Assembly (NCBI GenBank): GCA_963628435.1 | Contig: CAVGEY010000005.1 | Span: 1-64,000 of the forward strand | Direction of reading: 5' to 3' | Source: CAKSQF01 sp963628435 | GTDB lineage: Bacteria; Bacillota; Clostridia; Oscillospirales; CAG-272 | Length of the DNA: 64,000 nt | Shown: one piece after another, positions 57,272 to 64,000 of the stretch | How positions within the stretch are numbered: position 1 is the stretch's first letter | How the letters are laid out: each line of letters starts with the position of its first letter | Translations under genes and position numbers: made by a program | Notes under the pieces: generated by a model | Databases searched by the model: none | The model's input: only the letters and a program-made list of their open reading frames with translations | What the model was told of the DNA's origin: nothing

Positions 57272-58264
57272 TTAACGGTTATCCTGTAACCGGAGATCGA
57301 CATCCGGAAATAGACTCAGAAAATCTATTTTGTCGGGGCTCACATAATATTCTTTTCCGTTCAGATATGAAAGAGCGCCTCCGTCGTCCTCAAACTCAAA
57401 GCGGACACGGTATGAACAGAGCGCCTGATGATCAAATCCTCTTTTTCTGTCCTCTCTGTTTATGCCGTATTTTCCGTCGCCGAGAAGCGGATGACCGATT
57501 GATGCGAGATGAGCGCGTATCTGATGGGTTCGCCCCGTGATAAGCTCGACACAGAGCAGAGAAAGACCGTCTTTTTCCGCTATAACTCTGTAATCGGTAA
57601 TCATCGTACGCGCATCGGGATTGTTCGGACGTTCTTTGTAAACTTTTACAATATTTTCCGAACTGTTTTTTATCATGTACCCGGTAAGTCTCGCGGCTTT
57701 CTTTATCGGATATCCGTGACAGACACACAGATAATATTTTTTTATTTCACGGTTTTTGATTTTTTCATTGAGTATGCGAAGCGATTCGGCATTTTTCGCG
57801 GCGATCACAATTCCCTCGGTATTTCTGTCGATTCGGTTGCATAGAGCGGGTGCAAATGAATTTTCGTCTGCGGGATTGTAGCAGCCCGATGCATAAAGAT
57901 AAGCCTGAATATGCGCGATAAGAGTACCCGATTCGTCGCCGCTCTGATCGGCATGAACGACCATCCCCCTCGGCTTGTTGCAGAGAATTATGTTCTCGTC
58001 TTCATAAATAATGTCGAGCGATGCATCGGCATCTGCGGGTATGTTTTTTTTGTCGTCGGTAAAAAATTCTTCGCTTAAAAAGAGCTGAATTTTGTCACCC
58101 TCGCAGAGAATCGTCGATATTTCGGCACGCTTGCGGTTCAGCTTGATTTTTTTTGTTCGTATTGACTTGTACATCAGTGAAGTCGGAAGCGATTTAACGG
58201 CTTTTGACAGAAACTTGTCAAGCCGCTGCCCGGCATCATTTTTGCCTATTGTAATCTCTCTCAT
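57272..58264 (-). CDS. RluA/RluC-family pseudouridine synthase
   Basis: A 330-residue RNA-modifying enzyme. An N-terminal S4 RNA-binding domain (about 12-65: GQRLDKFLSK and the RTKKIKLNRKR loop) precedes the catalytic domain with IILCNKPRGMVVHAD and NRIDRNTEGIVI (catalytic Asp146), and TGRTHQIRAHLASIGHPLLGD near the C-terminus. It converts uridines in 23S rRNA to pseudouridine; which site cannot be told. A second paralogue lies at 61161. Ribosome site GGAG is 13 nt upstream of ATG. It lies 14 nt before lnt on the same strand. Confidence 0.93.
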   Translation of the reverse strand: MREITIGKNDAGQRLDKFLSKAVKSLPTSLMYKSIRTKKIKLNRKRAEISTILCEGDKIQLFLSEEFFTDDKKNIPADADASLDIIYEDENIILCNKPRGMVVHADQSGDESGTLIAHIQAYLYASGCYNPADENSFAPALCNRIDRNTEGIVIAAKNAESLRILNEKIKNREIKKYYLCVCHGYPIKKAARLTGYMIKNSSENIVKVYKERPNNPDARTMITDYRVIAEKDGLSLLCVELITGRTHQIRAHLASIGHPLLGDGKYGINREDRKRGFDHQALCSYRVRFEFEDDGGALSYLNGKEYYVSPDKIDFLSLFPDVDLRLQDNR

Positions 58265-58293
58265 CCGATTTTCTTATCTCCCGTGTAAAATAT

Positions 58294-58322
58294 TCGGCAG
58301 ACGGACGCTGTCCGTCTGCCGA
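58294..58322 (-). terminator. Terminator of murA
   Basis: A perfect 12-bp stem with a 5-nt loop; on the minus strand it is followed by ATATTTT. Confidence 0.85.
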
Positions 58323-58338
58323 TAAAACAGTATGTATG

Positions 58339-59640
58339 TCAGTTTGCGACATTAAACGCCTGATCCGGCGGAACTACCGTAATCTTGCGTATCTGCGCAC
58401 CGAGTGCCGTCAGCTTGCCGACAAGATTGTCATAGCCGCGCTCAATCAAATGTATGTCGTCAATGTCGGTAGTGCCGTTCACTGCCAACGCCGCAACCAC
58501 CATTGCCGCACCGCCGCGAAGATCGACGGCTCTGACCGATGCGCTTGTCATACGGTCGGGATTTCCTTTGATAACGGCTGTTTTTCCGGTAACCTCAATC
58601 TGCGCGCCCATGCGCTTGAGTTCGTCCACGTATTTGAAACGGTTGTCCCAAACACCCTCGTTAATCATGCTGACACCGTCGGCCTGACACATCAGAGCGC
58701 CGAGCTGCGGCTGCATATCGGTCGGAAATCCGGGATAGGGAAGCGTTTTCACATTGCACGATTTGATTTTTGTGTCGGGATCGCGGATAATGCGAATGCT
58801 GTCGTCATTTTCGATTACCGTAACACCCATTTCTTCGAGCTTTGCCGTAACCGATTCCATGTGCTTTGGAATTATGTTGCAGATTTCGACATTGCCGCCG
58901 GCAGCTGCGGCCGCGGTCATATATGTTCCCGCTTCTATCATATCCGGAATTATTGTGTAGCAGCATCCGTGCAGCTCCGACACACCCTTGATTTTTATGG
59001 TGTCTGTTCCCGCACCCTTAATATCCGCACCGCATGTGTTCAAAAAGTTTGCGAGATCGACTATGTGAGGCTCTCTCGCGGCATTTTCGATAACGGTTAT
59101 ACCGTCTGCAAGCACGGCGGCGAGCATAACGTTTATAGTACCGCCTACTGTTACGATATCGAAGAAGATGTTCGATCCGATAAGACCGTTGGGAGCGAAC
59201 GCGTCAATGTAACCGCCCTCCACATTTACTTTCGCACCGAGTTTTTCGAATCCCTTTATGTGCTGGTCAATGGGACGGACGCCGAAATCGCATCCTCCGG
59301 GATATCCAACGAGCGCCCTTCCGAATCTGCCGAGCTCCGCGCCTATCAGATAATATGATGCACGCATTTTTCTCGATAAATCCGAAGGTACCGATCTGAC
59401 TCGAACACCCGCGCTGTCGATTTCAACGCTGTGTTTGTCAAGTCTTTTCACAGATGCACCGAGATCCTCGATAAGTTCAAGAGATCTCGAAATATCGCTT
59501 ACACACGGAAGATTTTTTATAAGGCATTTGCCGCGGACAAGCAAAGTCGCGAATACAATCGGAAGAGCGGCGTTTTTCATGCCGTCGATTTCCACCGATC
59601 CGTACAGCGGCTTGCCCCCTGTTATCAGTATTTTTTCCAT
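58339..59640 (-). CDS. murA: UDP-N-acetylglucosamine 1-carboxyvinyltransferase
   Basis: A 433-residue enzyme that transfers enolpyruvate to UDP-GlcNAc, the first step of peptidoglycan synthesis in the cytosol. Lys22 and Asn23 in GMKNAALP, the loop Cys117 in YPGGCDFGVRP and the Arg two residues before Pro are conserved; Cys in this loop predicts sensitivity to fosfomycin-type inhibition. Length is slightly above the usual 417-430. The best ribosome site, AAAGGAA, lies 34 nt upstream of the ATG, with a perfect 20-bp palindrome between. Confidence 0.97.
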   Translation of the reverse strand: MEKILITGGKPLYGSVEIDGMKNAALPIVFATLLVRGKCLIKNLPCVSDISRSLELIEDLGASVKRLDKHSVEIDSAGVRVRSVPSDLSRKMRASYYLIGAELGRFGRALVGYPGGCDFGVRPIDQHIKGFEKLGAKVNVEGGYIDAFAPNGLIGSNIFFDIVTVGGTINVMLAAVLADGITVIENAAREPHIVDLANFLNTCGADIKGAGTDTIKIKGVSELHGCCYTIIPDMIEAGTYMTAAAAAGGNVEICNIIPKHMESVTAKLEEMGVTVIENDDSIRIIRDPDTKIKSCNVKTLPYPGFPTDMQPQLGALMCQADGVSMINEGVWDNRFKYVDELKRMGAQIEVTGKTAVIKGNPDRMTSASVRAVDLRGGAAMVVAALAVNGTTDIDDIHLIERGYDNLVGKLTALGAQIRKITVVPPDQAFNVAN

Positions 59641-59652
59641 AATCTATAAATA

Positions 59653-59672
59653 ATTCATCCGATCGGATGAAT
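59653..59672. repeat. Perfect 20-bp palindrome in the murA leader
   Basis: ATTCATCCGATCGGATGAAT is its own reverse complement. In the murA mRNA it would fold into an 8-bp hairpin with a GATC loop, between the only ribosome-site-like sequence (AAAGGAA, near 59680) and the start codon; as DNA it could be an operator. Confidence 0.7.
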
Positions 59673-59939
59673 ATAATTCCTTTCGAAATGCTAAATCCGA
59701 ACCTCAAAAGCGGCATGTTCGACCGATTTATATCGTTTTAGCGGATGTTCGGTAAAATCCAAACCTGCGTACATATAAAAATTCCGAATGGCTGCACCGT
59801 TCGGAATCTTTATTTCTTTTATTATAGCTTTTTTTTGACTTATAAATGTTAACAATTTGTAAATAATGTCGATTGCTATCTGCGTTGAACTCTCGCACGA
59901 AATAAATCAAAAATCGTTATTGTGTGTTCATACAGACGG
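59673..59939. other. Intergenic region upstream of murA
   Basis: No gene seen. On the minus strand TATAAT occurs near 59820, followed by the hairpin at 59781-59807; no well-spaced -35 box was found. The rest is A/T-rich with a few antisense frames that have no ribosome site. Confidence 0.5.
59781..59807 (-). terminator. Terminator after the DUF3810 gene
   Basis: An 11-bp stem (one G-U pair) with a 5-nt loop; on the minus strand it is followed by TTTTTATAT. It could also act as a leader terminator for murA if transcription starts near 59815. Confidence 0.75.
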
Positions 59940-61139
59940 TCATTCGGATATGCTTTTATGATATGCGACCATAAGATCGACCACAAGCCCGTATGATTTC
60001 GAGCCTTCTTTTACACCCTGCGTTTGCAGATATGTGTTGTTGATTGTCGAACTTATTTTAGATACCGTGCTGCTTTGATATTTCTCGTAAAAAGAGGCGT
60101 ATGCATTGAATTCGCCTATCATTCTGTTGTCGAATTTGCTCCATACAGAGCTGTAAAGAATACTGCTGGCCGAGTGAAGAGCACTCAGCACATATTCGAG
60201 CATGTTCATGTATGCGCTGTATAAAATATAATCGTCATCCGACTCAATACATGCGAGAAAAGCAACAAAATTCGCTTCGTTTTCGCGCGCTGTTCCGCGC
60301 TGATGCGCAAGTTCATGCGCAGCGGTGTAGGGAATCGTGTAATCGGGGAATGCCACGTTTATATTTGCTTCACCCGTAAAATAGGTGTATACGCCCGTGA
60401 TGTGAGTGTATGACATTGCGTCCGAAAGTATAACATATTTAAGATTTGATTTCAGTGGGGATATAAAGCCGTATTTCTTTGCCGCTTTTGCATAGGCGTC
60501 ATTGAGCTTTGTGTTCATCTCGTCAAGATTGTATGGCATAACCGAAAATCCGTCGGGATCGAAATTTATTTTGTCGACGAGTTCATTTATCCTGTCGGTC
60601 AGGTATGATGCCGTGCTGTATAACTCTTCCGCCGTAACCTTGTCGTCGGTAAGGCCGAGTTTTTCGTCAAGAGTCGAGCCTTTGTATCCGGGCGCGAGCG
60701 TGAGAACAAACGATGAATATAAAAATGAGATTGCGGCAAGAATGGATGCCAGCATTCGGACATACTGCCTGTCGGTTCCTTTTCTCGAAACAACAATACC
60801 GACAGCAACCAGCGAAATAAAAATCAGCGGAATGAGAATGATGATCATTTCCGCAAATGAAAACGGAATCCACCCCGTGAGCTTTGCGTTTATAAAGCGT
60901 ATCGCCGCGCATGGATATTTGATCAGAAAATCGGCAAAAGATTCCGAACAGCATGCGGCAATATGCAAAATGAGAGCAATCAGCGTTACAATATAAAATA
61001 CAATGCAGATTTTAGGTGCGTTCTTGAAGAAAAACGAGATTTTCTCCGAGGCCCTTTTGAAAAATCTTGCTGAAAAGTTCGGTTTTTTTTCGGAATTTTC
61101 CCTGACCTCTTCTTTTTCCGTTTTTTCGTCTCCGTTCAT
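59940..61139 (-). CDS. DUF3810-family membrane zinc metallopeptidase-like protein
   Basis: A 399-residue membrane protein. A charged N-terminus (1-40, cytoplasmic) is followed by three transmembrane segments (about 43-65, 95-118, 128-150) and an extracytoplasmic domain with HELAH (His275, Glu276, His279) in YTAAHELAHQRG and a downstream ENEAN that supplies the third metal ligand. These features define DUF3810, predicted metallopeptidases with no known substrate. It follows a pseudouridine synthase gene by 21 nt on the same strand and is closed by a terminator. Envelope proteolysis is inferred. Confidence 0.8.
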   Translation of the reverse strand: MNGDEKTEKEEVRENSEKKPNFSARFFKRASEKISFFFKNAPKICIVFYIVTLIALILHIAACCSESFADFLIKYPCAAIRFINAKLTGWIPFSFAEMIIILIPLIFISLVAVGIVVSRKGTDRQYVRMLASILAAISFLYSSFVLTLAPGYKGSTLDEKLGLTDDKVTAEELYSTASYLTDRINELVDKINFDPDGFSVMPYNLDEMNTKLNDAYAKAAKKYGFISPLKSNLKYVILSDAMSYTHITGVYTYFTGEANINVAFPDYTIPYTAAHELAHQRGTARENEANFVAFLACIESDDDYILYSAYMNMLEYVLSALHSASSILYSSVWSKFDNRMIGEFNAYASFYEKYQSSTVSKISSTINNTYLQTQGVKEGSKSYGLVVDLMVAYHKSISE

Positions 61140-61160
61140 CTTGTAAATTCCTTTCGATGA

Positions 61161-62138
61161 TTATCTTAAACTCTGTTTAAGTGTTATAAGTTCGCGTGCG
61201 GCGTTCTTCATCCTGTCATAAATTCCGTCGTCGGAAATTCCAATCGAGCGCAGAAGACTCAGAATATCCTCCGGCAAGGGCGCATAAACCGACATTTCGG
61301 TAGACTCCTTCGATGATGGATGCGTAAATGTCAGCGAATATGCGTGAAGCGCCTGACGGTCGATTAAATCGGATGCACTGCCGTACATATCGTCTCCGAT
61401 AATCGGATGACCGATGTGAGCAAAATGAAGCCGTAATTGATGAGTTCTTCCGGTAATCGGCATGGCGACTGCCGCACAGGCATTCTCTCCTTCTCCGATT
61501 ACCTTGTAGAGCGTCTCCGAAAACGACGAGTCGTCTGTCGGAAAATCAAGCGCCTCGCGCGTGATTATGCTTTTTTCCTTTCGTCTGATATATGCGGTTA
61601 TCCGACCGCTCTTTTCGGACGGGATGCCCGACAAAACGGCAAGATAACATTTGACCGTTTGCCTGTTTTCAACCTCGTTTGAAAGGCAGTAGGCGGCATG
61701 CCTGTTTTTTGCAATGAGAACAATTCCGCTTGTATCACGGTCAAGCCTGTTTGCCGCACGGAAAACAAAGGGTATATTTTTGCTTTCAAAATAATAACGG
61801 GCGGCATTCGCCAGCGTGTCGGTATAGTGACCGTGCGACGGATGAGTCGGCATGTGCGGATCTTTGTTTAACGCAATAATATCATCGTCCTCGTAAATTA
61901 CGTCAATCGGAATGTTTGACGGAACAATGTTTTCCGCCGATTTTTCATCCTCGCACATGAGAGTAAGACTGTCGCCCGTATGAAGCAATGCCCGAACGGT
62001 TACGTGATTTCCGTTTAATAAGATACCCCGTTCAAGACGCTTCAGCCTCGAAATCGACCTTCCCGACAGCGAAAGCTCATGAGTCAAAAATGAAAGCAGC
62101 GGCAGATTGTCGTGTTTTTCGTCTATGATGATTTCCAA
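61161..62138 (-). CDS. RluA-family pseudouridine synthase
   Basis: A 325-residue enzyme with an N-terminal S4-like domain (15-60, RSISRLKRLERGILLNG), then DDIIALNKDPHMPTHPS and NRLDRDTSGIVLIAKN (catalytic Asp133), and TGRTHQLRLHFAHIGHPIIGDD. It is a paralogue of the one at 57272; the two differ clearly and may modify different rRNA or tRNA sites (RluD-like or YlyB-like). The start is a TTG codon with AAAGGCGG about 10 nt upstream; no better ATG near the beginning exists. Confidence 0.92.
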   Translation of the reverse strand: MEIIIDEKHDNLPLLSFLTHELSLSGRSISRLKRLERGILLNGNHVTVRALLHTGDSLTLMCEDEKSAENIVPSNIPIDVIYEDDDIIALNKDPHMPTHPSHGHYTDTLANAARYYFESKNIPFVFRAANRLDRDTSGIVLIAKNRHAAYCLSNEVENRQTVKCYLAVLSGIPSEKSGRITAYIRRKEKSIITREALDFPTDDSSFSETLYKVIGEGENACAAVAMPITGRTHQLRLHFAHIGHPIIGDDMYGSASDLIDRQALHAYSLTFTHPSSKESTEMSVYAPLPEDILSLLRSIGISDDGIYDRMKNAARELITLKQSLR

Positions 62139-62190
62139 ATTGCGAACGCCGCCTTTCCCCGATTTCTGCGGTTATTCTACTATATAAAAG

Positions 62191-62203
62191 AACCGATGCG
62201 GTT
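62191..62203 (-). terminator. Weak terminator after the esterase gene
   Basis: AACCG-3-CGGTT followed on the minus strand by CTTTTATATA; a short stem, so only probable. Confidence 0.45.
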
Positions 62204-62247
62204 AATAATTTCTGAATTTTCTGTGAAATGGAGCCGAATCAGGTGAA

Positions 62248-63021
62248 TCAGATTCCGAAAAATTCGATTGCGTTCTTTATTTCCCTGTCCCAGCTTAACC
62301 ATTCATGCGCGCCGTGAGAACTGCTTGACGTGAATTCATATCCGCCGTCGTCGAGAATTTCGGATAGTTTCCGCGTATCCGAAAGGAGCGCATCCTCTGT
62401 TCCGCACCAGAGAAAGATCCGCGGTTTTACTCTCTCTGATTTTGAAAGCTTTTCGGCGAGTCGGTAGACATTGTTGACAGAATTTCCGAATTGTTCTTTC
62501 GGCCCGAAAATTGCCTCCATTCTGCGGTATTCGTCATCGCCGTATCCGTATCTTTTTTCAATGTCGTAAGCTCCGGAAAGCCCGGCACAGCCCGCGAACG
62601 ATTCGGGATAAGTCAGTGCCGTCTTAACAGCACCGTAACCGCCCATGGACAGTCCCGCAATAAAGTTGTCCTCGCGCGCGGAACTCATCTGCCTGAACAT
62701 ACTGCGGCAGATTGACGGAATTTCTTTTGATATATATTCAAAATATCTGTCTCCGACAGCCATATCGGTGTACCAGCTCTTGTGCGCACAAGGCATAACA
62801 ACGGCAAGATTTTTCCCGGCGACATATCGTTCGATTGATGTACGGCGCGACCATATCGTGTGGTCATCCGACAGCCCGTGTAAAAGATAAAGAGTTTTGC
62901 AGTCGCTGCAGTCGGAGGATGCAATGCCGATTGCACTTGTCGCCGCTTGCGGCAGAATCACATTCATCGTCATACCCATTCCGAGAACGTCCGAATGAAA
63001 ATCAACAGTTAAAAATGCCAT
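62248..63021 (-). CDS. Esterase D / tributyrin esterase-like alpha/beta hydrolase
   Basis: A 257-residue serine esterase. Motifs: LYLLHGLSDDHTIW (oxyanion region), GLSMGGYGAV with nucleophile Ser125, CGTEDALL (Asp) and HGAHEW with His239. Bacterial relatives are called acetyl esterase, feruloyl esterase or S-formylglutathione hydrolase-like; here a role in removing acetyl or hydroxycinnamoyl groups from plant oligosaccharides is inferred from the lifestyle, not proven. No signal peptide. A longer frame to 63105 exists, but GGGAGG 8 nt before the ATG used is decisive. Confidence 0.87.
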   Translation of the reverse strand: MAFLTVDFHSDVLGMGMTMNVILPQAATSAIGIASSDCSDCKTLYLLHGLSDDHTIWSRRTSIERYVAGKNLAVVMPCAHKSWYTDMAVGDRYFEYISKEIPSICRSMFRQMSSAREDNFIAGLSMGGYGAVKTALTYPESFAGCAGLSGAYDIEKRYGYGDDEYRRMEAIFGPKEQFGNSVNNVYRLAEKLSKSERVKPRIFLWCGTEDALLSDTRKLSEILDDGGYEFTSSSSHGAHEWLSWDREIKNAIEFFGI

Positions 63022-63112
63022 GTCAAAACCTCCCTTATATAACGAAATTATACCAAACTCGGCCGATATATTCAATAGTTTTCGAAAAAAATACAAAAAT
63101 TGCAAAAAAAGC

Positions 63113-63141
63113 TTGAAATGGACATTTCACTGTGATATAAT
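63113..63141 (+). promoter_or_regulatory. Promoter of argS
   Basis: TTGAAA-17-TATAAT; transcript start near 63148, giving an 80-nt leader. The leader contains AGGCGGTC-5-GACCGCTT with four T (63188-63210), which may weakly terminate or pause. Confidence 0.78.
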
Positions 63142-63227
63142 AAAATGTCAGTTTGTGCTGATGTGCAAATTGATTTTTTGTGTTAGTAGGCGGTCTTGAA
63201 GACCGCTTTTCAGTAAAGGATGTTAAT

Positions 63228-64000
63228 ATGCAAGAATTAAAAAAACAGCTGGCATCGGCTGTTGCCGATGCATTATGCGGCAGAGCCGGCAGCGATGTTT
63301 GCGATGCCGACGGAATATATCCGATTCTCGAATATCCTCCCGATGCTTCGATGGGAGATATAGCGCTTCCTTGCTTCCGCCTTTCAAAACTGCTGCGTAA
63401 AGCGCCGCCCGCAATAGCATCTGAACTTGCGGCCGATTTGAACGGAAATCTGCCGTCGGGAATTGCCAAAGCCGAAACGGCAGGCGGATACCTTAACTTC
63501 ACGGTCTCCGACAGCTATTATGAAAAATCGGTTCTGCCCGAAATTCTTCAAAAGGGAGAAAATTACGGAAAGTCGGATGTCGGCGCGGGAAAAACAGTCG
63601 TTCTCGACTATTCGTCTCCGAATGTCGCAAAACCTTTTCATATAGGACATCTCGGCACAACGGTTATCGGACATTCGCTCAAAAAGCTGCACGAATTTTG
63701 CGGATATAAGTGCATCGGAATCAATTATCTCGGTGACTGGGGAACACAGTTCGGAAAGCTCATCGTCGCCTATCGTAAATGGGGAAGCGAAGAAGAAATT
63801 AAAAAAGAGGGAATCGACGGACTCGTTTCTCTTTATGTCCGTTTTCATGAAGAGGCGGATAAAGACGACTCGCTGAACGCTCTTGCGCGTGCCGAATTTG
63901 CCAAACTCGAGCATAACGATCCCGAAAATATAAAACTTTGGCGCAGATTTGTCGATTTGTCGCTTGTCGAATATAAAAAAACCTATGATCAGCTCGGCAT
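63228..64000 (+). CDS. argS: Arginyl-tRNA synthetase (3' end outside window)
   Basis: The first 257 residues of a class I aminoacyl-tRNA synthetase. The N-terminal Add-1 domain recognising the tRNA D-loop (about 1-100, GDIALPCFRLSKLLRK) is followed by VVLDYSSPNVAKPFHIGHL with the HIGH signature, then NYLGDWGTQFGKLI, both diagnostic for ArgS. The KMSKS loop and anticodon-binding domain lie beyond the window. AAAGGATG is 6 nt before the ATG. It charges tRNA-Arg, for example the CCG species encoded at 51905. Confidence 0.96.
   Translation, partial: MQELKKQLASAVADALCGRAGSDVCDADGIYPILEYPPDASMGDIALPCFRLSKLLRKAPPAIASELAADLNGNLPSGIAKAETAGGYLNFTVSDSYYEKSVLPEILQKGENYGKSDVGAGKTVVLDYSSPNVAKPFHIGHLGTTVIGHSLKKLHEFCGYKCIGINYLGDWGTQFGKLIVAYRKWGSEEEIKKEGIDGLVSLYVRFHEEADKDDSLNALARAEFAKLEHNDPENIKLWRRFVDLSLVEYKKTYDQLG

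Noticed and set aside
63148..63227. T-box leader for argS
   Set aside because: The leader is only about 80 nt and lacks the specifier stem and the conserved T-box sequence.

Overview
The window reads as a chromosomal segment of an anaerobic Gram-positive bacterium of the class Clostridia, probably a gut or rumen plant-glycan user (Oscillospirales or Christensenellales would fit; this is inference). Reasons: LtaS-type lipoteichoic acid synthase, a GtcA/CsbB/YfhO-like glycosylation trio, preQ1-I and tetrahydrofolate riboswitches, sortase-type and InlB-repeat surface proteins, AGGAGG-type ribosome sites, many sigma-A promoters with exact 17-nt spacing, and tRNA genes with encoded CCA. I see no phage, insertion sequence, CRISPR or rRNA.

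Region 1 (1-15 kb): after the C-terminus of a sortase-anchored surface protein comes a tightly packed minus-strand operon with a GPH-type sugar symporter and seven exo-glycosidases (GH2, GH78, GH3, GH43, GH1, GH39 in transcription order, with the symporter second), divergent from an AraC regulator. None of the enzymes has a signal peptide, so the picture is import of a mixed plant glycoside or oligosaccharide carrying several sugars and its stepwise trimming in the cytosol. Strictly, six hydrolases are counted by family name: GH2, GH78, GH3, GH43, GH1 and GH39.

Region 2 (15-22 kb): an ArsR-like regulator is divergent from three exported proteins that share a jelly-roll (LamG/concanavalin-like) module; one is a Thr-rich, InlB-repeat protein and one carries a calcineurin-like phosphoesterase domain. 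A Gfo/Idh/MocA oxidoreductase follows.

Region 3 (22-43.7 kb): NAD kinase with an unknown partner; a large surface protein with a C39-like domain that lacks the expected cysteine, plus SH3 domains; an SbcD/YhaO-like nuclease and a YhaN-like ATPase; a queuosine-precursor transporter behind a preQ1-I riboswitch; acetate kinase; a membrane protein and a phosphodiester glycosidase behind a long structured leader; AraC plus GH127 beta-L-arabinofuranosidase; IMP dehydrogenase; an FtsX-type ABC transporter; a DUF1836 regulator.

Region 4 (43.7-64 kb): a minus-strand operon for sugar decoration of wall polymers ending in methylglyoxal synthase; folate ECF S-component behind a THF riboswitch; a sugar isomerase-like TIM barrel; lipoteichoic acid synthase; divergent tRNA-Leu(CAA) and tRNA-Arg(CCG), the latter followed by a remnant of a GH2 beta-mannosidase-like gene; a second TIM-barrel protein; uracil permease and uracil phosphoribosyltransferase behind a leader-peptide plus terminator that looks like a pyrimidine attenuator; then minus-strand Lnt, two RluA-type pseudouridine synthases, MurA, a DUF3810 membrane metallopeptidase and an esterase; and the start of argS.

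The most interesting signals are regulatory: the uraA leader, two genes whose ribosome site is separated from the start codon by a perfect hairpin, and the structured leader at 32.7-32.9 kb. All family names come from reading the sequence; no database search was run.
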